7,340 nucleotides of DNA. Source: Parvularculaceae bacterium. GTDB lineage: Bacteria > Pseudomonadota > Alphaproteobacteria > Caulobacterales > Parvularculaceae. A model generated the notes under the pieces. It was not told where the DNA came from, did not search any database, and saw nothing but the letters and a program-made list of their open reading frames with translations. Shown one piece after another: positions 5,694-7,340 of this stretch. The translations under genes and the position numbers were made by a program. The number at the start of each line of letters is the position of its first letter. Positions within the stretch are counted from its first letter, which is position 1. Location of the stretch: assembly GCA_013389125.1 (NCBI GenBank), contig JACADX010000320.1:1-7340 (forward strand). Direction: 5' to 3'.

Positions 5694-7124
5694 ATGCTGA
5701 ATTTCACGAATGTCGGGCGCGAAACGCCGCCGAAGCGATCGGCGCGCGAACGGCGCGACGATTATCAGGAAATTTATCGCGCCTTCAACCCGACGTCGGC
5801 GGCGAGCCAGGCCTCGCGCTGCAGCCAGTGCGGCGTTCCCTTCTGCCAGCATCATTGTCCGCTCACGAACGATATTCCCGATTGGCTCCGCCTCGCGGCG
5901 GAAGGGCGCCTCAAGGACGCCTACGCGCTCTCTGCGGCGACGAATCCGATGCCGGAGATTTGCGGGCGCATCTGTCCGCAGGATCGCCTTTGCGAGGGAG
6001 CTTGCGTCATCGAGCAGTCGCGCCATGGCGCGGTGACGATCGGCGCCGTCGAACAGTTTCTCTCGGAGACGGCCTGGGCGAACGGCTGGGTGGAGCCGAT
6101 CGAGACCGGATCGCCGACCGGGCGTTCAGTCGGAATAATCGGCGCCGGCCCCGCCGGCCTCGCCGCGGCTGAAGACCTTCGCAGGGCCGGCGTTAGGGTC
6201 GTCATTTACGATCGTCATGATCGCGCCGGCGGCCTTCTTGTCTACGGCATTCCGAACTTCAAGCTCGACAAGGATGTCGTCGCGCGGCGGATCGATCGTC
6301 TCGCGGCGGCCGGGGTCGAATTCCGCCTGAATTTCGCAGTCGGAGGCGATGCGTCGCTTGATCAACTCCGGGTCCGGCACGACGCAGTGCTGATCGCGAC
6401 CGGCGTCTACAAGGGGCGCAACCTCGATATCGGCGGGGAAGACGCAGACGGCGTCGTCGCCGCGCTCGACTATCTCACGGCTTCGAACCGCAAGGGGCTT
6501 GGCGATGACGTGGCGGCGTTCGATGACGGCCGTCTCAATGCGGCCGGCAAGCGCGTCGTCGTTATCGGCGGCGGCGACACCGCCATGGACTGCGTCAGAA
6601 CCGCCGTGCGCCAGGGAGCGGCGAGCGTCACCTGCCTTTACCGCCGCGACCGCGCCAATATGCCGGGTTCGCAGCGCGAGACAGCGAACGCCGAGGAAGA
6701 AGGCGTCGCCTTCGAATGGCTTGCGGCGCCGAAGTCGATCGTCACGATAGATCGGCGCGCCGTCGCGATCGCCGCCGTCAGAATGCGGGCGGGTCAACGC
6801 GACGCTTCAGGCCGGCGGTCGGTCGAGGAAGTTCCCGGTGCGGATTTTCGCCTTGACGCCGATCTTTTCGTAAAAGCGCTCGGTTTTGAACCGGAGGACG
6901 TTCCCGCCCTCTTCGGCGCGCCGGCCCTCAAATTGACGACGCGCGGCACGATCGAAACGGCGCGCGGCTCGCTTGAAACCCGCATTCCGGGCGTCTACGC
7001 GGCCGGCGATATCGTCCGCGGCGCGTCGCTTGTCGTTTGGGCGATCGCCGACGGCCGAAAGGCGGCCGCTGAAATATCGGCGCGTCTTGCAACGCCGGCG
7101 CCGACGCTGCTCGCCGCGGAATAG
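5694..7124 (+). CDS. gltD: glutamate synthase (NADPH) small subunit
   Basis: The beta subunit of GOGAT takes electrons from NADPH through FAD and passes them to the large subunit, which converts glutamine and 2-oxoglutarate to two glutamates. The 476 residues match the usual 470-480. The N-terminal domain has two cysteine sets, C43-C46-C51-C55 and C90-C94-C100-C104, which contribute to the 4Fe-4S centres. Then come the FAD motif GAGPAG (150-155), the GGLLVYGIPNFKL segment (179-191), the NADPH motif GGGDTA (292-297), and the closing FAD segment GVYAAGDIVRGASLVVWAI (433-451). I chose the ATG at 5694 because GGGA precedes it closely and the protein then begins MLNFTNVGRETP. The frame is open to 5514, but that extension is leader-like sequence. 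gltB begins 21 bases downstream, so the two form an operon. The order gltD-gltB is the reverse of E. coli. Confidence 0.95.
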   Translation: MLNFTNVGRETPPKRSARERRDDYQEIYRAFNPTSAASQASRCSQCGVPFCQHHCPLTNDIPDWLRLAAEGRLKDAYALSAATNPMPEICGRICPQDRLCEGACVIEQSRHGAVTIGAVEQFLSETAWANGWVEPIETGSPTGRSVGIIGAGPAGLAAAEDLRRAGVRVVIYDRHDRAGGLLVYGIPNFKLDKDVVARRIDRLAAAGVEFRLNFAVGGDASLDQLRVRHDAVLIATGVYKGRNLDIGGEDADGVVAALDYLTASNRKGLGDDVAAFDDGRLNAAGKRVVVIGGGDTAMDCVRTAVRQGAASVTCLYRRDRANMPGSQRETANAEEEGVAFEWLAAPKSIVTIDRRAVAIAAVRMRAGQRDASGRRSVEEVPGADFRLDADLFVKALGFEPEDVPALFGAPALKLTTRGTIETARGSLETRIPGVYAAGDIVRGASLVVWAIADGRKAAAEISARLATPAPTLLAAE

Positions 7125-7145
7125 GCCTCGTCACTTCGGGCGATC

Positions 7146-7340
7146 ATGAAGAACCAGATCGAAACCTATCTCGAGAATCGCCAAAAGCTCATTGACGCCG
7201 GCGCCTATGATCCGACGTCGGAGCGCGACGCCTGCGGCGTCGGTCTTATCGCCGCGCTCGACGGCGCGCCCCGCCGCGAAATCGTCGAGATGGCGATCGC
7301 CGCCCTGAAAGCCGTATGGCATCGCGGCGCCGTCGCCGCC
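7146..7340 (+). CDS. gltB: glutamate synthase (NADPH) large subunit (N-terminal start, 3' end outside window)
   Basis: The 65 codons in the window encode a 29-residue leader followed by C30-GVG in the context YDPTSERDACGVGLIA, then IVEMAIAALKAVWHRGAVAA. This is the start of the class II (Ntn) glutamine amidotransferase domain. The family removes a propeptide to expose the catalytic cysteine, here C30, which releases ammonia from glutamine. The wording is close to the Azospirillum-type bacterial GltB. The whole enzyme is normally near 1500 residues, so nearly all of it lies beyond the window. ATG 7146 is the only possible ATG start, since the frame is closed by the gltD stop upstream. The ribosome-binding site is weak (CGGGCG), so translation may depend on coupling to gltD, 21 bases away. 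Confidence 0.93.
   Translation, partial: MKNQIETYLENRQKLIDAGAYDPTSERDACGVGLIAALDGAPRREIVEMAIAALKAVWHRGAVAA

Noticed and set aside
5357..6172. + strand open frame (271 codons) across the intergenic region and the gltD start
   Set aside because: It crosses the promoter region and then runs in the wrong frame through gltD, giving an arginine- and proline-rich product.

Overview
This is a GC-rich window, probably from an alphaproteobacterium. The pointers are a GltB start of the Azospirillum type (CGVG near the N-terminus, then KAVWHRGAV), a GltD with the usual alphaproteobacterial N-terminus, and dense GCG/CGC codon use. I cannot assign a genus. It is mostly amino-acid metabolism, with one carefully regulated methionine operon and one decayed stretch of branched-chain amino-acid genes. 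I saw no IS element, CRISPR array, tRNA, rRNA or phage gene.

Layout. (1) Bases 1-267, + strand: the C-terminal end of a thiamine-diphosphate enzyme of the acetolactate synthase family. (2) 266-432: a convergent junction full of stem-loops, including a 55-bp sequence present twice in tandem (61-bp period). The second copy carries the stop codon and last four codons of leuB. (3) 417-1500, - strand: gene remnants. An internal piece of ilvD (dihydroxy-acid dehydratase) is joined abruptly to leuB (3-isopropylmalate dehydrogenase) that lacks about its first 80 residues. (4) 1578-5081, - strand: an intact operon metX-metB-hom (homoserine O-acyltransferase, cystathionine gamma-synthase, homoserine dehydrogenase). 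(5) 5082-5323, - strand: its leader, with a complete SAM-I (S-box) riboswitch, a strong downstream hairpin, a sequence able to mask the metX ribosome-binding site, and a likely promoter. (6) 5324-5693: the rest of the divergent control region, with a minus-strand intrinsic terminator and a probable gltD promoter. (7) 5694-7340, + strand: gltD, then the beginning of gltB, the two subunits of NADPH glutamate synthase.

How they work together. Hom makes homoserine, MetX acylates it and MetB condenses the ester with cysteine to cystathionine. The whole branch from aspartate semialdehyde to cystathionine is thus one transcript behind one SAM sensor, so S-adenosylmethionine can shut the pathway down. 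GltD and GltB form GOGAT, which makes glutamate from glutamine and 2-oxoglutarate and is read in the opposite direction.

The most notable points are the SAM-I element with two visible candidate expression platforms, the sharp ilvD/leuB chimera, the duplicated hairpin at the leuB end, and the roughly 100-residue N-terminal extension on Hom. I found no wholly new multi-gene system.
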